Of a stretch of 64,000 nt of DNA, positions 17,492 through 25,608 are shown in pieces. Within the stretch, counting starts at the first letter, position 1, and each line of letters opens with the position of its first letter. The translations under genes and the position numbers were made by a program. The notes beneath the pieces are model-generated. The model had not been told where the DNA came from, made no database searches, and saw only the letters and a list, made by a program, of their open reading frames with translations. This DNA comes from Ilumatobacteraceae bacterium (GTDB lineage: Bacteria > Actinomycetota > Acidimicrobiia > Acidimicrobiales > Ilumatobacteraceae). The stretch is taken from the NCBI GenBank assembly GCA_018401375.1, contig JAGYKR010000001.1:186001-250000 (forward strand), written 5' to 3'.

Positions 17492-18588
17492 CTTCGGACC
17501 CCGGTTGCGGGGTCGAAGAAGTGGAGGTCGCTGGCACCGAAATGAATTTCGCTCCCGATTGCCGGGGAGGCCGCATCCATCGATTCCCGCGCGACCACGG
17601 TGCGTGGTCCATCAGCGGTCTGTACTGCGCAGTGCAGGTGACGTTCATGGCCGAGAGATTCGATGGCGGTGACCTGTGCTGTGAGCGGGCCCTCGCCACG
17701 GTGCAAGTGCTCGGGTCGGATTCCACACAGCACAGGGCCTTGAGAATGGCCTTGAGACTGCGCTTGAGATCCGGTGCCGATCGAGGTGGCCCCGAGGCAT
17801 GCGGTGCCAATCCACACCGTCGGCAATCCGTTGGTTTCAGAACTCGGATTGAGGGTGGCAGGCAGCAGGTTCATTGGTGGACTTCCGATGAATCCAGCTA
17901 CAAAACGATTGGCCGGGGTGCGGTAGATCTCCTCGGGCGTTCCCACCTGCTGGAGCCGACCCTGGTCCATGACGGCGATTCGGGTCCCCATGGTCATTGC
18001 TTCCACTTGGTCGTGGGTGACATAAATAATGGTCACCCCGAGTCGCTGGTGGAGTTCGGTCAGTTCAGCACGGGTGTGAACACGGGTCAGCGCATCAAGA
18101 TTCGATAACGGTTCATCCATCAAGAACACTTCGGCCTCACGCACAATCGCTCGGGCGAGAGCAACCCGTTGACGCTGACCACCAGAGAGTTGTCCAGGTC
18201 GGCGATCCATTAAGTCGGAGAGGCCGAGCAAACGGGCCGCCTCATCGGTTCGGCGGGTGCGCTCATCGTGAGGTACCCGGCGATTCTTCAGGGGGAACTC
18301 GATGTTATGACGAACCGTCTTATGGGGATACAGGGCGTAACTCTGGAAGACCATCGCCACATTGCGATGTTGGGGTTCCACCGCAGTCACATCGGCGCCA
18401 TCGATCAAAATGATTCCGGAACTCGGCTGGTCCAGACCAGCGATCATGCGCAGAGCCGTGGATTTACCGCAGCCTGAGGGTCCGAGCAGGATCAAAAATT
18501 CGCCGTGGGCCACCTCGAGATCGAGATGGTCTACGGCGAGAACCTGATCAAATTTTTTGGTGGTCCGAAGGAACGTGACGGTGGCGAT
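17488..18588 (-). CDS. ugpC: Carbohydrate ABC transporter ATP-binding protein (UgpC/MsmK type), probable ATC start
   Basis: This ATPase shows Walker A GPSGCGKST, signature LSGGQRQRV, Walker B EVFLMDEP, H-loop YVTHD, and a C-terminal regulatory TOBE-like domain from about residue 240. From the first ordinary start codon (GTG 18513) it would have 341 aa and lack the first beta strand and A-loop. The open frame continues upstream and encodes exactly that missing part (ATVTFLRTTKKFDQVLAVD, with the A-loop F). No ATG, GTG or TTG occurs between GTG 18513 and an in-frame TAG at 18600. An ATC at 18588 would give the usual 366 aa, beginning MATVTF as in homologues. A TAGGCT box lies 6 nt before this ATC, the same spacing as at other leaderless genes here. 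Confidence 0.87.
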   Translation of the reverse strand: MATVTFLRTTKKFDQVLAVDHLDLEVAHGEFLILLGPSGCGKSTALRMIAGLDQPSSGIILIDGADVTAVEPQHRNVAMVFQSYALYPHKTVRHNIEFPLKNRRVPHDERTRRTDEAARLLGLSDLMDRRPGQLSGGQRQRVALARAIVREAEVFLMDEPLSNLDALTRVHTRAELTELHQRLGVTIIYVTHDQVEAMTMGTRIAVMDQGRLQQVGTPEEIYRTPANRFVAGFIGSPPMNLLPATLNPSSETNGLPTVWIGTACLGATSIGTGSQAQSQGHSQGPVLCGIRPEHLHRGEGPLTAQVTAIESLGHERHLHCAVQTADGPRTVVARESMDAASPAIGSEIHFGASDLHFFDPATGVRR

Positions 18589-19075
18589 GGTCCAAGCCTA
18601 AGAGGTGAAGTTGAACGCTGGGTTGCTGCCGCCATAACTCGTGGGCATCCCTGAGAGCAGCGGGAAGTCGCTCGAGATGGCGCAGAGACAGGGTGGGAAG
18701 TCGTCGCCGCACATCGAACCCGTGGGGGGTGGGTCGAGCGAGGCCGAACATCACACAGCGTGAGAGAGCCCGCCCAAACGGCGAGGTCTGACCCTTGATC
18801 GAGCTGAGGCCCATGGTTGCTGCGATCAGTGCGAGATCGATCCGGCAACCCTCGGGGCGGGCCTCTAGTTCGGCGGCAAACCGGCGCATGACCCAGGCTG
18901 CTGACGGCCCGATCACCCCGAGCCAAAATGTCTCCACGTAGGGGCCACGGGGATCATGGCCCCGTTGGTCGAGGATCTCGTCCACCCAGGGTGTGATCAC
19001 GGTCATATAGGGGCCCGGTGCCATCGGGGACGGATGCGGTCTCTGATCTGCTCGGACGTTGGAGGTCTGGGGCAT
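18548..19075 (-). CDS. Conserved actinobacterial hypothetical protein
   Basis: This 175-aa soluble protein resembles a widespread but uncharacterised actinobacterial family, recognised by the central pattern GHDPRGPYVETFWLGVIGPS and RRRLPTLSLRHLERLP; this recognition is from memory. There is no signal peptide or membrane segment. The middle reads like a helical, winged-helix-like fold, but I assign no function. Its 3' end overlaps the proposed ugpC start by 41 nt, and the ugpC -10 box sits inside it. The last roughly 15 residues are His/Arg-rich and may be lineage specific. It may be the first gene of the sugar transporter operon. Confidence 0.75.
   Translation of the reverse strand: MPQTSNVRADQRPHPSPMAPGPYMTVITPWVDEILDQRGHDPRGPYVETFWLGVIGPSAAWVMRRFAAELEARPEGCRIDLALIAATMGLSSIKGQTSPFGRALSRCVMFGLARPTPHGFDVRRRLPTLSLRHLERLPAALRDAHELWRQQPSVQLHLLGLDHRHRHVPSDHQKI
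18595..18600 (-). promoter_or_regulatory. Putative -10 box of a leaderless ugpC transcript starting at ATC
   Basis: TAGGCT on the minus strand is followed by 6 nt (TGGACC) and then ATC 18588. The box lies inside the 3' end of the upstream gene. Its first three bases are also the in-frame stop that closes the ugpC frame upstream. Confidence 0.5.
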
Positions 19076-19133
19076 GATTGCAGGTGCGAGGACCTGTATT
19101 GAGCCGGGAAATTCATGCTCCTCGTGAGCGTGC

Positions 19134-19155
19134 AGTGAGCGTCTAGTGAGCGTCT
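19134..19155. repeat. Tandem 11-bp repeat upstream of the sirtuin gene
   Basis: AGTGAGCGTCT occurs twice in perfect tandem (19134-19144 and 19145-19155), followed by a partial third unit AGTG. It lies in the 110-bp divergent region, 31 bp before the sirtuin start. It could be an operator or a slippage product. Confidence 0.75.
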
Positions 19156-19185
19156 AGTGGGAGTGCGGATGGCACAGGGAGGAAG

Positions 19186-19956
19186 ATGATGGACTCACAA
19201 CTCGAGCGGGCGGTTGCACTGTTGCAGGCGGCCCGCAATGTCGTGGTGTTAACCGGAGCGGGGATCTCCACGGATTCAGGGATCCCCGATTTTCGTGGGC
19301 CCCAGGGCGTGTGGACGAAGAACCCGCAAGCGGAGAAGGCCTCCAACATCACCCATTACTTGAATGATCCCGAGGTGCGCCGTGCTGCCTGGCAGAACCG
19401 CTTGCACACGCCGGCCTGGACGGCGACCCCCAATGCCGGTCACCTTGCGATCGTCGAGTTGGAACGGGCCCAACGGCTACTGGCCGTGGTCACCCAAAAC
19501 ATCGACGAACTCCACCAACGCGCCGGAGTCAGCCCGGAGCGGGTGATTGAGGTCCATGGAACCGTGTGGTGGTCACGGTGTTGGGACTGTCACGACCGGC
19601 GGCCGATGGAAGAGACATTGGACCGGGTCCGCGCCGGGGAGGTGGATCCACGCTGTGCTGTCTGTGGGGGGATCCTCAAGAGTGACACGATCAGTTTTGG
19701 CCAATCTCTGATTCCGGAGGTCATCGATCGGGCGATGTGGGTGAGCTCCCAGGCGGATCTGTTGGTAGCGGTGGGAAGCACCCTTGCGGTGTACCCGGTT
19801 GCGCATTGCGTGCCCACGGCCCGGACTTCGGGGGCCAAAGTGATCATCATCAATGGCGAGCGCACCGAGATGGATCATCATGCCGATGTGGTGGTGAACG
19901 GGCAGATCTCCGAACTGTTGCCCGCCTTGGTGCACGCGGGTCTCTCGGACGTGTGA
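19186..19956 (+). CDS. NAD-dependent protein deacylase (sirtuin)
   Basis: This is a Sir2-family enzyme of 256 aa that removes acyl groups from protein lysines using NAD. It shows GAGISTDSGIPDFRG (NAD site), TQNIDELHQRAG, the catalytic His in EVHGT, and zinc cysteines CWDC and CAVC. The late segment ADLLVAVGSTLAVYPVA is also typical. The Ala-Tyr-Arg desuccinylase signature of SirT5/CobB types is not evident. The start ATG has a strong GGGAGGA ribosome-binding site, unlike the many leaderless genes nearby. A second ATG follows directly. Confidence 0.93.
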   Translation: MMDSQLERAVALLQAARNVVVLTGAGISTDSGIPDFRGPQGVWTKNPQAEKASNITHYLNDPEVRRAAWQNRLHTPAWTATPNAGHLAIVELERAQRLLAVVTQNIDELHQRAGVSPERVIEVHGTVWWSRCWDCHDRRPMEETLDRVRAGEVDPRCAVCGGILKSDTISFGQSLIPEVIDRAMWVSSQADLLVAVGSTLAVYPVAHCVPTARTSGAKVIIINGERTEMDHHADVVVNGQISELLPALVHAGLSDV

Positions 19957-19972
19957 ATCCCGACTGAGTTGG

Positions 19973-19978
19973 TAGTCT
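19973..19978 (+). promoter_or_regulatory. Putative -10 box of a leaderless promoter for the MoeZ-like gene
   Basis: TAGTCT is followed by 6 nt and the ATG at 19985. No ribosome-binding site is present. Confidence 0.55.
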
Positions 19979-19984
19979 TTCGTC

Positions 19985-21148
19985 ATGGCCACATTCCGCG
20001 ATCTTCTCGCCGCCGCCAAAGCCGAAATCACCGAGGTGGACACCTCCGTTGCCGCCGATCGGATCCAGCAGGGCTGGGCGGTGCTCGATGTTCGGGAACC
20101 CGACGAATTCCAAGAGGGGGCCTTGGTCGCAGCGGTGCACATCCCGCGCGGTCATCTCGAGGCGCAGATCGAGAGTCGCTTGGTGGATAAGGATCAGCCG
20201 GTAGTGGTCTACTGCGCCGGTGGTGTGCGCTCCGCCTTTGCGGCGCGCACCCTCCAAGAGCTCGGCTACCGCGATGTGGTCTCAATGGCGGGTGGCTTTG
20301 GCCGATGGAAAGACGAGGGCCGACCCTGGACCACTCCGGTCTCGTTAACCGCCGAGCAGGCCAACCGCTACAAGCGTCACCTGCTGCTACCTGAAGTTGG
20401 CGTGGAGGGCCAAGCCAAACTGCTCGGCGCAAAGGTGCTGATGCTGGGCGCTGGCGGTCTCGGGTCACCTTCTGCGATGTATCTCGCGGCGGCTGGAGTG
20501 GGCACGATCGGCATTGTTGACATGGACGATGTGGATGCCTCCAACCTCCAGCGCCAGATCCTGCACAACATCGATCGGATCGGCGATCGCAAGGTGGACT
20601 CGGCCAAAAAGACGCTCACCATGCTCAACCCGGACGTCAATGTCGTCACCTATGACACTCGGCTCGACGCCTCAAACATCATGGACATCATTGCTGGTTA
20701 TGACGTGATCGTGGACGGTGCCGACAACTTCCCCTCGCGCTACCTGCTCAATGACGCCAGCGTGAAGCTCGGCATTCCGGTGGTGCACGGTTCCATCTTC
20801 AGGTTTGAGGGAATGGTCAGCGTGTTCCACCCACTTTGCGGCCCGACATATCGCGATATGGTCCCCGAGCCGCCGCCCGCCGAACTGGCTCCCTCCTGCG
20901 CTGAAGCCGGAGTGCTCGGCGTTCTGCCTGGGATCATCGGCTCGATCCAGGCCCTTGAGACGATCAAGGTGATCCTCGATCTCGGTGAGCCATTGATCGG
21001 TCGGATCTTGTCGGTGGACACCACCGAGATGGAGTTTCGGGTGTTTAACCTGAAGGCCGATCCAGCCAATCAGGTGACCTATGCGAATCGAGACCGGATC
21101 TTGATCACCGAACTCGATGGCCTGTGTGCCCCGGGTCTTGCACACTGA
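19985..21148 (+). CDS. Adenylyltransferase/sulfurtransferase with N-terminal rhodanese domain (MoeZ/ThiF family)
   Basis: This 387-aa protein activates a ubiquitin-like sulfur carrier by adenylation and probably supplies sulfur for molybdopterin, thiamine or cysteine synthesis. Residues about 15-115 form a rhodanese domain with the catalytic loop CAGGVRS. Residues about 122-387 form the E1-like domain, with GAGGLGSP (ATP loop), DMDDVDASNLQRQ, and the Cys-containing PSCAEAGVLG. The zinc CxxC pairs of E. coli MoeB are absent, as in mycobacterial MoeZ. In MoeZ and MOCS3 the rhodanese domain is C-terminal, so the order is reversed here. The last 44 bp overlap the convergent EamA gene. Confidence 0.9.
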   Translation: MATFRDLLAAAKAEITEVDTSVAADRIQQGWAVLDVREPDEFQEGALVAAVHIPRGHLEAQIESRLVDKDQPVVVYCAGGVRSAFAARTLQELGYRDVVSMAGGFGRWKDEGRPWTTPVSLTAEQANRYKRHLLLPEVGVEGQAKLLGAKVLMLGAGGLGSPSAMYLAAAGVGTIGIVDMDDVDASNLQRQILHNIDRIGDRKVDSAKKTLTMLNPDVNVVTYDTRLDASNIMDIIAGYDVIVDGADNFPSRYLLNDASVKLGIPVVHGSIFRFEGMVSVFHPLCGPTYRDMVPEPPPAELAPSCAEAGVLGVLPGIIGSIQALETIKVILDLGEPLIGRILSVDTTEMEFRVFNLKADPANQVTYANRDRILITELDGLCAPGLAH

Positions 21149-22031
21149 GGACCTCACGCTGTTGGATCACGAGTCCGGCGAGCACGAGCGCGATCCCGAG
21201 CCATTCCACAGGGACCGGCCGCTGGTCGAGCCAGATCCAGCCCATGATCACGGCGGTGGCTGGAAGCAGGGCCAGCATCACGGAGAAGCGACGGATCGGG
21301 ATCGCCCGTAACACCACCTGATCGATGCCGTAGCCGATCGCATTAGAAAACACTCCGGTGGCGAGAGCTGCGAGGAGCAGCGCGGGTGCCACCCAGACCG
21401 GCCCGCTGCCAGGGGCCCCGATCGGGGTCATGACTATCGCTCCGATGCCGAGGCCCACCCCGAGTCCGGCCACCCCGCGATCCAACCGGGCCACTGTGGC
21501 CCCAACCACGATGTAGATCGCCCACATCGCTGACGCCGCAAGGATGAACACCAGGCCCCAAGCGTTGTCACCGATCTCGGTGCCGCCGAGGATGGCTACT
21601 CCGATCGCAGCGATTGCCAGCGCTCCGGCATTGCGTCGGGTTCGCGTCAGCCAGGCCGCTACGAGGATTGGTCCGATGAACTCAATAGCCACGCTCTTGC
21701 CGAGGTCGATTCGCGAGATCGCCAAATAGAAGAACAGGTTCATTGCCGTGGTGGCGAGCCCGAAAATCGCAGCAGCACGCAACTGCGACCTGGACCATCC
21801 CCGCCAGAAACCTGGCGAGATGATCAGCAGGGCGATCGCTGCCCCGATGGCGCGGAACCATGCAACCGTCTCCGGGGCAACTGAACTGAACAGTCCGATC
21901 GCAATCAGGGCTCCGATGTACTGGGCGATCGCCGAGGCGAGGAACAGCCCCTCGGGTGCTCGGACCGAGAAACGACCCGAGGTGCTGATCAGTCGAACAG
22001 ATCGGGATCGGTACGACAAATCTCCTGCCAC
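21105..22031 (-). CDS. EamA-family transporter (RhtA-like exporter)
   Basis: This is an integral membrane protein of the drug/metabolite transporter superfamily with two EamA repeats and about ten helices. Features resembling RhtA-type amino-acid exporters include FFYLAISRIDLGKSVAIEFIGP. The start is unclear: GTG 22031, TTG 22052, TTG 22019, or a CTG overlapping the stop of the upstream aldolase gene (CTGA, 21992). All lie within the 3' end of that gene, so coupling is likely. The 3' end overlaps the convergent MoeZ-like gene by 44 bp. Substrate unknown. Confidence 0.85.
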   Translation of the reverse strand: MAGDLSYRSRSVRLISTSGRFSVRAPEGLFLASAIAQYIGALIAIGLFSSVAPETVAWFRAIGAAIALLIISPGFWRGWSRSQLRAAAIFGLATTAMNLFFYLAISRIDLGKSVAIEFIGPILVAAWLTRTRRNAGALAIAAIGVAILGGTEIGDNAWGLVFILAASAMWAIYIVVGATVARLDRGVAGLGVGLGIGAIVMTPIGAPGSGPVWVAPALLLAALATGVFSNAIGYGIDQVVLRAIPIRRFSVMLALLPATAVIMGWIWLDQRPVPVEWLGIALVLAGLVIQQREVLSVQDPGHTGHRVR

Positions 22032-22816
22032 AACGGCTGGAACTGGAGCCAACCGGCGGCGGGATGCCCGGTCTGCTCAAAGGTGTAACGGGCGTACTTC
22101 TTGCGGATCTCGATCGGTGTGCCCGCCGCCATCGCCGCCAGCTGCACCTGACAGTTGCGCTCCATAGTGATGAACCAGAAGGCCGCTGCGTCCACGGTTT
22201 CCCCAACAGTGAACAGGCCGTGATTCTGATGAATTGCGGCTTTGCCGGTCAAAAACTTGGAGGCAAACTCGCGGCCGGCCTCAATCTCAAACACCACGGC
22301 GCCACCCTGCTCAGAGATGACGGTGTGATCCCCGTAAAACGCACAGGAATCTTGGGTGATCGCAGCGAGGGGGATCCCGAGGGAGGAGAAGGCCTTGCCG
22401 TAGGTGGAGTGCGCATGTGCGGCCGAGATGACATCGGGGCGTGCATGGTGGACTGCAGCGTGAAGCACAAAAGCGGCCCGGTTCACCGGGTGCTCCCCGT
22501 AGACCACGTCACCTTCATGATTGACCAGGATCAAGTCACTGGAGCGGATGTGGCGAAAGCTCATGGCGAATGGATTCACCCAAAAATGATCGGTGAACTC
22601 CGGGTCGCGGACCGTGATGTGCCCGGCTACTCCCTCACCAAATCCGAGCCGCCCGAAGATTCGAAGCGCCCCGGCCAGTTTGGCTTTGCGGTGGGCGCGC
22701 TCCTCTTCCACTGTGGCGAAAGCCTCAGGGAGCTTCAGACCCACCGTCTTTGGGGTTAACTCGACGCCATCGATGCTGCCGGGTGCGGTGTGCGGGGAGA
22801 TCTCGGTGAGGGCCAT
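21989..22816 (-). CDS. Class II aldolase/adducin family protein
   Basis: This 275-aa protein resembles zinc-dependent class II aldolases and epimerases such as FucA and AraD. Probable zinc ligands are the histidines of AHAHS and of QNHGLF; other family features are GHITVRDP and the HIRSSDLILV segment. Its substrate is unknown. I chose the ATG at 22816 because it lies 6 nt after a TATTGT box. A longer frame to 22924 would start inside the divergent RidA gene. It overlaps the downstream exporter gene. Confidence 0.87.
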   Translation of the reverse strand: MALTEISPHTAPGSIDGVELTPKTVGLKLPEAFATVEEERAHRKAKLAGALRIFGRLGFGEGVAGHITVRDPEFTDHFWVNPFAMSFRHIRSSDLILVNHEGDVVYGEHPVNRAAFVLHAAVHHARPDVISAAHAHSTYGKAFSSLGIPLAAITQDSCAFYGDHTVISEQGGAVVFEIEAGREFASKFLTGKAAIHQNHGLFTVGETVDAAAFWFITMERNCQVQLAAMAAGTPIEIRKKYARYTFEQTGHPAAGWLQFQPLWQEICRTDPDLFD

Positions 22817-22822
22817 GTGGTG

Positions 22823-22828
22823 ACAATA
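22823..22828 (-). promoter_or_regulatory. Putative -10 box of a leaderless promoter for the class II aldolase gene
   Basis: TATTGT on the minus strand is followed by 6 nt and ATG 22816. It supports the short start of this gene. Confidence 0.5.
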
Positions 22829-22838
22829 GTCGCATGCC

Positions 22839-23273
22839 ATGATGCTGTACATGTCTGACACCCCAATCTCTGGTTCCGTCTCTGTTCCGGTTGCCCCGGC
22901 CACGATCCCTCCGCCAGCAGCCAAGTACGCCCATGCGATGCTGACTACGACACCGGCTACTGCTCAGGCCCGTTGGCTACACACCTCGGGCGTGGTTCCT
23001 ACGGCGGCCGACGGGTCCACTCCCCAGGATCTCGCCGAACAGGCGGCTCTCGTGTGGTTCAACATCGGCGAGATGTTGGCGGCCGTACAGATGAGTCCGG
23101 CAAATATCGTTTCGATCACCACCTATGTGGTGGTCGGCCACCCGCTGGCTGCAGTGATGGCAGCCCGTGACGCGTTCCTCAATGGACATATTGCAGCCTC
23201 CACCTTGATCACTGTTCCGGCCCTCGCCAAACCGGAATGGCAGGTAGAGATCGCGATCGTCGCTGCTGGCTGA
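22839..23273 (+). CDS. RidA/YjgF family protein
   Basis: This 144-aa protein belongs to the RidA fold family, which hydrolyses reactive enamine/imine intermediates or related compounds. The core is recognisable from LHTSGVVP, the [13 protein letters not shown] helix, and the segment from IVSITTYVV to the end. The conserved Arg of true RidA (in the strand near residue 105) is not obvious, because the C-terminal part reads [20 protein letters not shown]. It may therefore be a divergent subfamily. Three ATGs (22839, 22842, 22851) are possible; none has a ribosome-binding site. It is divergent from the aldolase gene and 28 bp upstream of the mutase gene. Confidence 0.8.
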   Translation: MMLYMSDTPISGSVSVPVAPATIPPPAAKYAHAMLTTTPATAQARWLHTSGVVPTAADGSTPQDLAEQAALVWFNIGEMLAAVQMSPANIVSITTYVVVGHPLAAVMAARDAFLNGHIAASTLITVPALAKPEWQVEIAIVAAG

Positions 23274-23288
23274 ACGCCGGTCGCCCTC

Positions 23289-23294
23289 TACGCT
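23289..23294 (+). promoter_or_regulatory. Putative -10 box of a leaderless promoter for the mutase gene
   Basis: TACGCT is followed by 7 nt and ATG 23302. Confidence 0.45.
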
Positions 23295-23301
23295 GGTGAC
23301 C

Positions 23302-24879
23302 ATGGCCAACGACACGCCCCGTACCGATTCGGGTATCGAGATCAAGCCCCTGTACACCTCGAGTGATCTCGACAACTGGGATGCCGAGACGCGACTCGGA
23401 GCCCCCGGTGAGGCCCCATATACCCGGGGCGTCTACCCAACGATGTACCGCGGCAAGTTGTGGACCATGCGCCAGTACGCCGGTTTCGGTTCGGCGGCCA
23501 CCACTAATGAACGGTTCAAGTTCTTGTTAGCGGCCGGTCAAACAGGTCTGTCCTGTGCATTCGATCTGCCCACCCAGATGGGTTATGACTCTGATCACCC
23601 ACGCGCTGAGGGTGAGGTGGGCAAGGTCGGTGTGGCTATTGACTCCATCGATGACATGCGGACTTTGCTCGGGGGTCTTCCCCTCGATCAGGTCACCACC
23701 TCGATGACCATTAACTCCACGGCGGCGATCTTGTTGCTGATGTACGAACTTGTGGCCGAGGAGCAAGGCGTACGCGCCGACCAGATCTCGGGCACCATTC
23801 AAAACGACCTGCTCAAGGAGTACATCGCTCGGGGCACCTACGTGTATCCGCCGCGGCCTTCGATGCGGGTGATCACCGACATTTTCGCTTACTGCGCTGA
23901 GCATGTTCCCAAGTGGAACACGATCTCGATCTCGGGTTACCACATTCGCGAGGCCGGTTCCACGGCCGTGCAAGAGATCGCCTTCACCCTCGCTAACGCG
24001 ATTGCCTACGTGCAAGCAGCGATCGATGCCGGACTCGACGTGGATGATTTCGCTCCTCGTCTCAGCTTCTTTTGGAATGGCCACAACCACTTCTTCGAAG
24101 AGGTGGCCAAGTTTCGGGCCAGCCGTCGGATGTGGCACAAGATCATGACGGAGCGGTTCGCCGCCAAAGATCCCCGCTCGACGATGCTGCGATTCCACAC
24201 CCAGACCGGTGGATCTACCCTGACCGCTCAGCAGCCGCTCAATAACGTGGTGCGGGTTGCTCTGCAGGCGATGGCGGCCGTAATGGGCGGTACCCAGAGC
24301 CTCCACACGAATGGTTTTGATGAGGCGCTGGGTCTGCCCACTGAGGAAGCAGCCCGGATCGCCCTGCGCACCCAGCAGATCATTGGCTACGAGGCTGGGG
24401 TGTCTGACACCCCTGACCCGTTGGCCGGGTCCTATCTCGTAGAGAACCTCACCGATGAGATCGAGCGTCTGGCTTGGGAGTACATCGAGCGGATCGATGA
24501 GATGGGCGGCGCTGTGACCGCAATCGAAAACGGTTACCAAATGGACGAGATTGATCAGGCTGCCTACGAGTACACAAAATCCATCGATGACGATCAGCGG
24601 GTGATCGTCGGTGTGAATAAGTTCGCCCTTGATACCGAGGCTGAGCCGAACGTGTTCCCGATCGACCCGACCCTAGAAAAGGGTCAGCGCGAGCGTCTGG
24701 CAGCGTTTAAGGCCAACCGCAATCACGAAGAACTCGCCGTCCGTCTGGCAGATCTGTCCGAGGCGGCACGGGGAACTCAGAACCTGCTGTACCCCATGAA
24801 AGAGGCCTTGAGAGCTAAGGCCACACTGGGTGAGGTATCGGACACGTTGCGTGGGGTGTTCGGCACCTATCAGCCCTGA
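23302..24879 (+). CDS. Methylmalonyl-CoA mutase, large (catalytic) subunit without B12 domain
   Basis: This is the substrate-binding TIM-barrel subunit of an adenosylcobalamin-dependent acyl-CoA mutase, 525 aa. Motifs include RQYAGFGSA (Tyr of the methylmalonyl site), [31 protein letters not shown] and SGYHIREAG. Having both the Tyr and the Arg of IARGTY is what methylmalonyl-CoA mutases show; isobutyryl-CoA mutases differ at these positions. The C-terminal B12-binding domain (DxHxxG) is absent, so a separate small subunit is needed; none is in this window. A GTG at 23296 is an alternative start. The next gene encodes a cobalamin-binding-like protein. Confidence 0.9.
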   Translation: MANDTPRTDSGIEIKPLYTSSDLDNWDAETRLGAPGEAPYTRGVYPTMYRGKLWTMRQYAGFGSAATTNERFKFLLAAGQTGLSCAFDLPTQMGYDSDHPRAEGEVGKVGVAIDSIDDMRTLLGGLPLDQVTTSMTINSTAAILLLMYELVAEEQGVRADQISGTIQNDLLKEYIARGTYVYPPRPSMRVITDIFAYCAEHVPKWNTISISGYHIREAGSTAVQEIAFTLANAIAYVQAAIDAGLDVDDFAPRLSFFWNGHNHFFEEVAKFRASRRMWHKIMTERFAAKDPRSTMLRFHTQTGGSTLTAQQPLNNVVRVALQAMAAVMGGTQSLHTNGFDEALGLPTEEAARIALRTQQIIGYEAGVSDTPDPLAGSYLVENLTDEIERLAWEYIERIDEMGGAVTAIENGYQMDEIDQAAYEYTKSIDDDQRVIVGVNKFALDTEAEPNVFPIDPTLEKGQRERLAAFKANRNHEELAVRLADLSEAARGTQNLLYPMKEALRAKATLGEVSDTLRGVFGTYQP

Positions 24880-24884
24880 TCGCA

Positions 24885-25604
24885 ATGGCGGTGCATGGGC
24901 GCGCAGATGTGCGGGTGGTATCGCTGCTGCCCTCGATGACGGAGTCGTTGCTGTCGTGGGGTGTGACACCGGTGGGGATCACCGACTGGTGTCCGCCCTG
25001 TGACGCGACACGGATCCGTGGGACGAAAAACCCCGATGTGGAGGCGATCATCGCTTTGGCCCCCGATCTGGTGATCGCAAACACCGAAGAAAACCGCAAA
25101 GTGGACGTGGAACGCCTGATCGCTGCTGGTCTGCGGGTCCACATCACCCATGTGGAGTCACTAGCGGACGCTGCCCGGTGTTGTAGTGATCTCGGCCAGT
25201 ACTTCGGGGAACCGGCCCGCGAACTCAGCGCCCGAATCGCAGCGATCCCGATGGCATCAGAGCATCTGACCGTGTTTTGCCCGGTGTGGCGTGACCCGTG
25301 GATCGCTCTCGGGATCCAGACCGTGGCCGCTGATCTCCTTGCCCACGCCGGGTTTGCGGTGGTACCGGCGATCCCGCGCTATCCCCGAGTGGAGTTGAGT
25401 GAGGTGCCACGACCTGCTGTGGTGCTGTTACCCGATGAGCCCTATGCCTTTGGCGATGCTGACCACGAAGCCTTTGAGTCGTGGGGAGTCCCGATTCGCA
25501 ATATTGACGGGGCCGCGTTGACCTGGTGGGGACCGCGCACCCCTGATGCTGTAGTGGAGTTCGCTGCGCTCTTTGGCGAACTCAGTGCAGAGTTGCGGCG
25601 CTGA
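24885..25604 (+). CDS. BtuF-like periplasmic-binding-fold protein without signal peptide
   Basis: This 239-aa protein has the helical-backbone metal-receptor fold seen in BtuF and FecB. Visible features are RVVSLLPSMTESLLSWG, VGITDWCPP, and PDLVIANTEENRKVDVERL. There is no signal peptide or lipobox, so it should be cytoplasmic, unlike a transport receptor. It starts 5 nt after the mutase stop and is followed 4 nt after its own stop by the next gene, so it is probably in the mutase operon. A link to cobalamin handling for the mutase is inferred only from fold and position. Confidence 0.82.
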   Translation: MAVHGRADVRVVSLLPSMTESLLSWGVTPVGITDWCPPCDATRIRGTKNPDVEAIIALAPDLVIANTEENRKVDVERLIAAGLRVHITHVESLADAARCCSDLGQYFGEPARELSARIAAIPMASEHLTVFCPVWRDPWIALGIQTVAADLLAHAGFAVVPAIPRYPRVELSEVPRPAVVLLPDEPYAFGDADHEAFESWGVPIRNIDGAALTWWGPRTPDAVVEFAALFGELSAELRR

Positions 25605-25608
25605 TCTG

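Noticed and set aside
18514-18600. A frameshift or sequencing error instead of an ATC start in ugpC
   Set aside because: It cannot be ruled out, but the frame is continuous through the whole conserved N-terminus, homologues place Met at this codon, and the promoter spacing fits, so no frameshift is needed.
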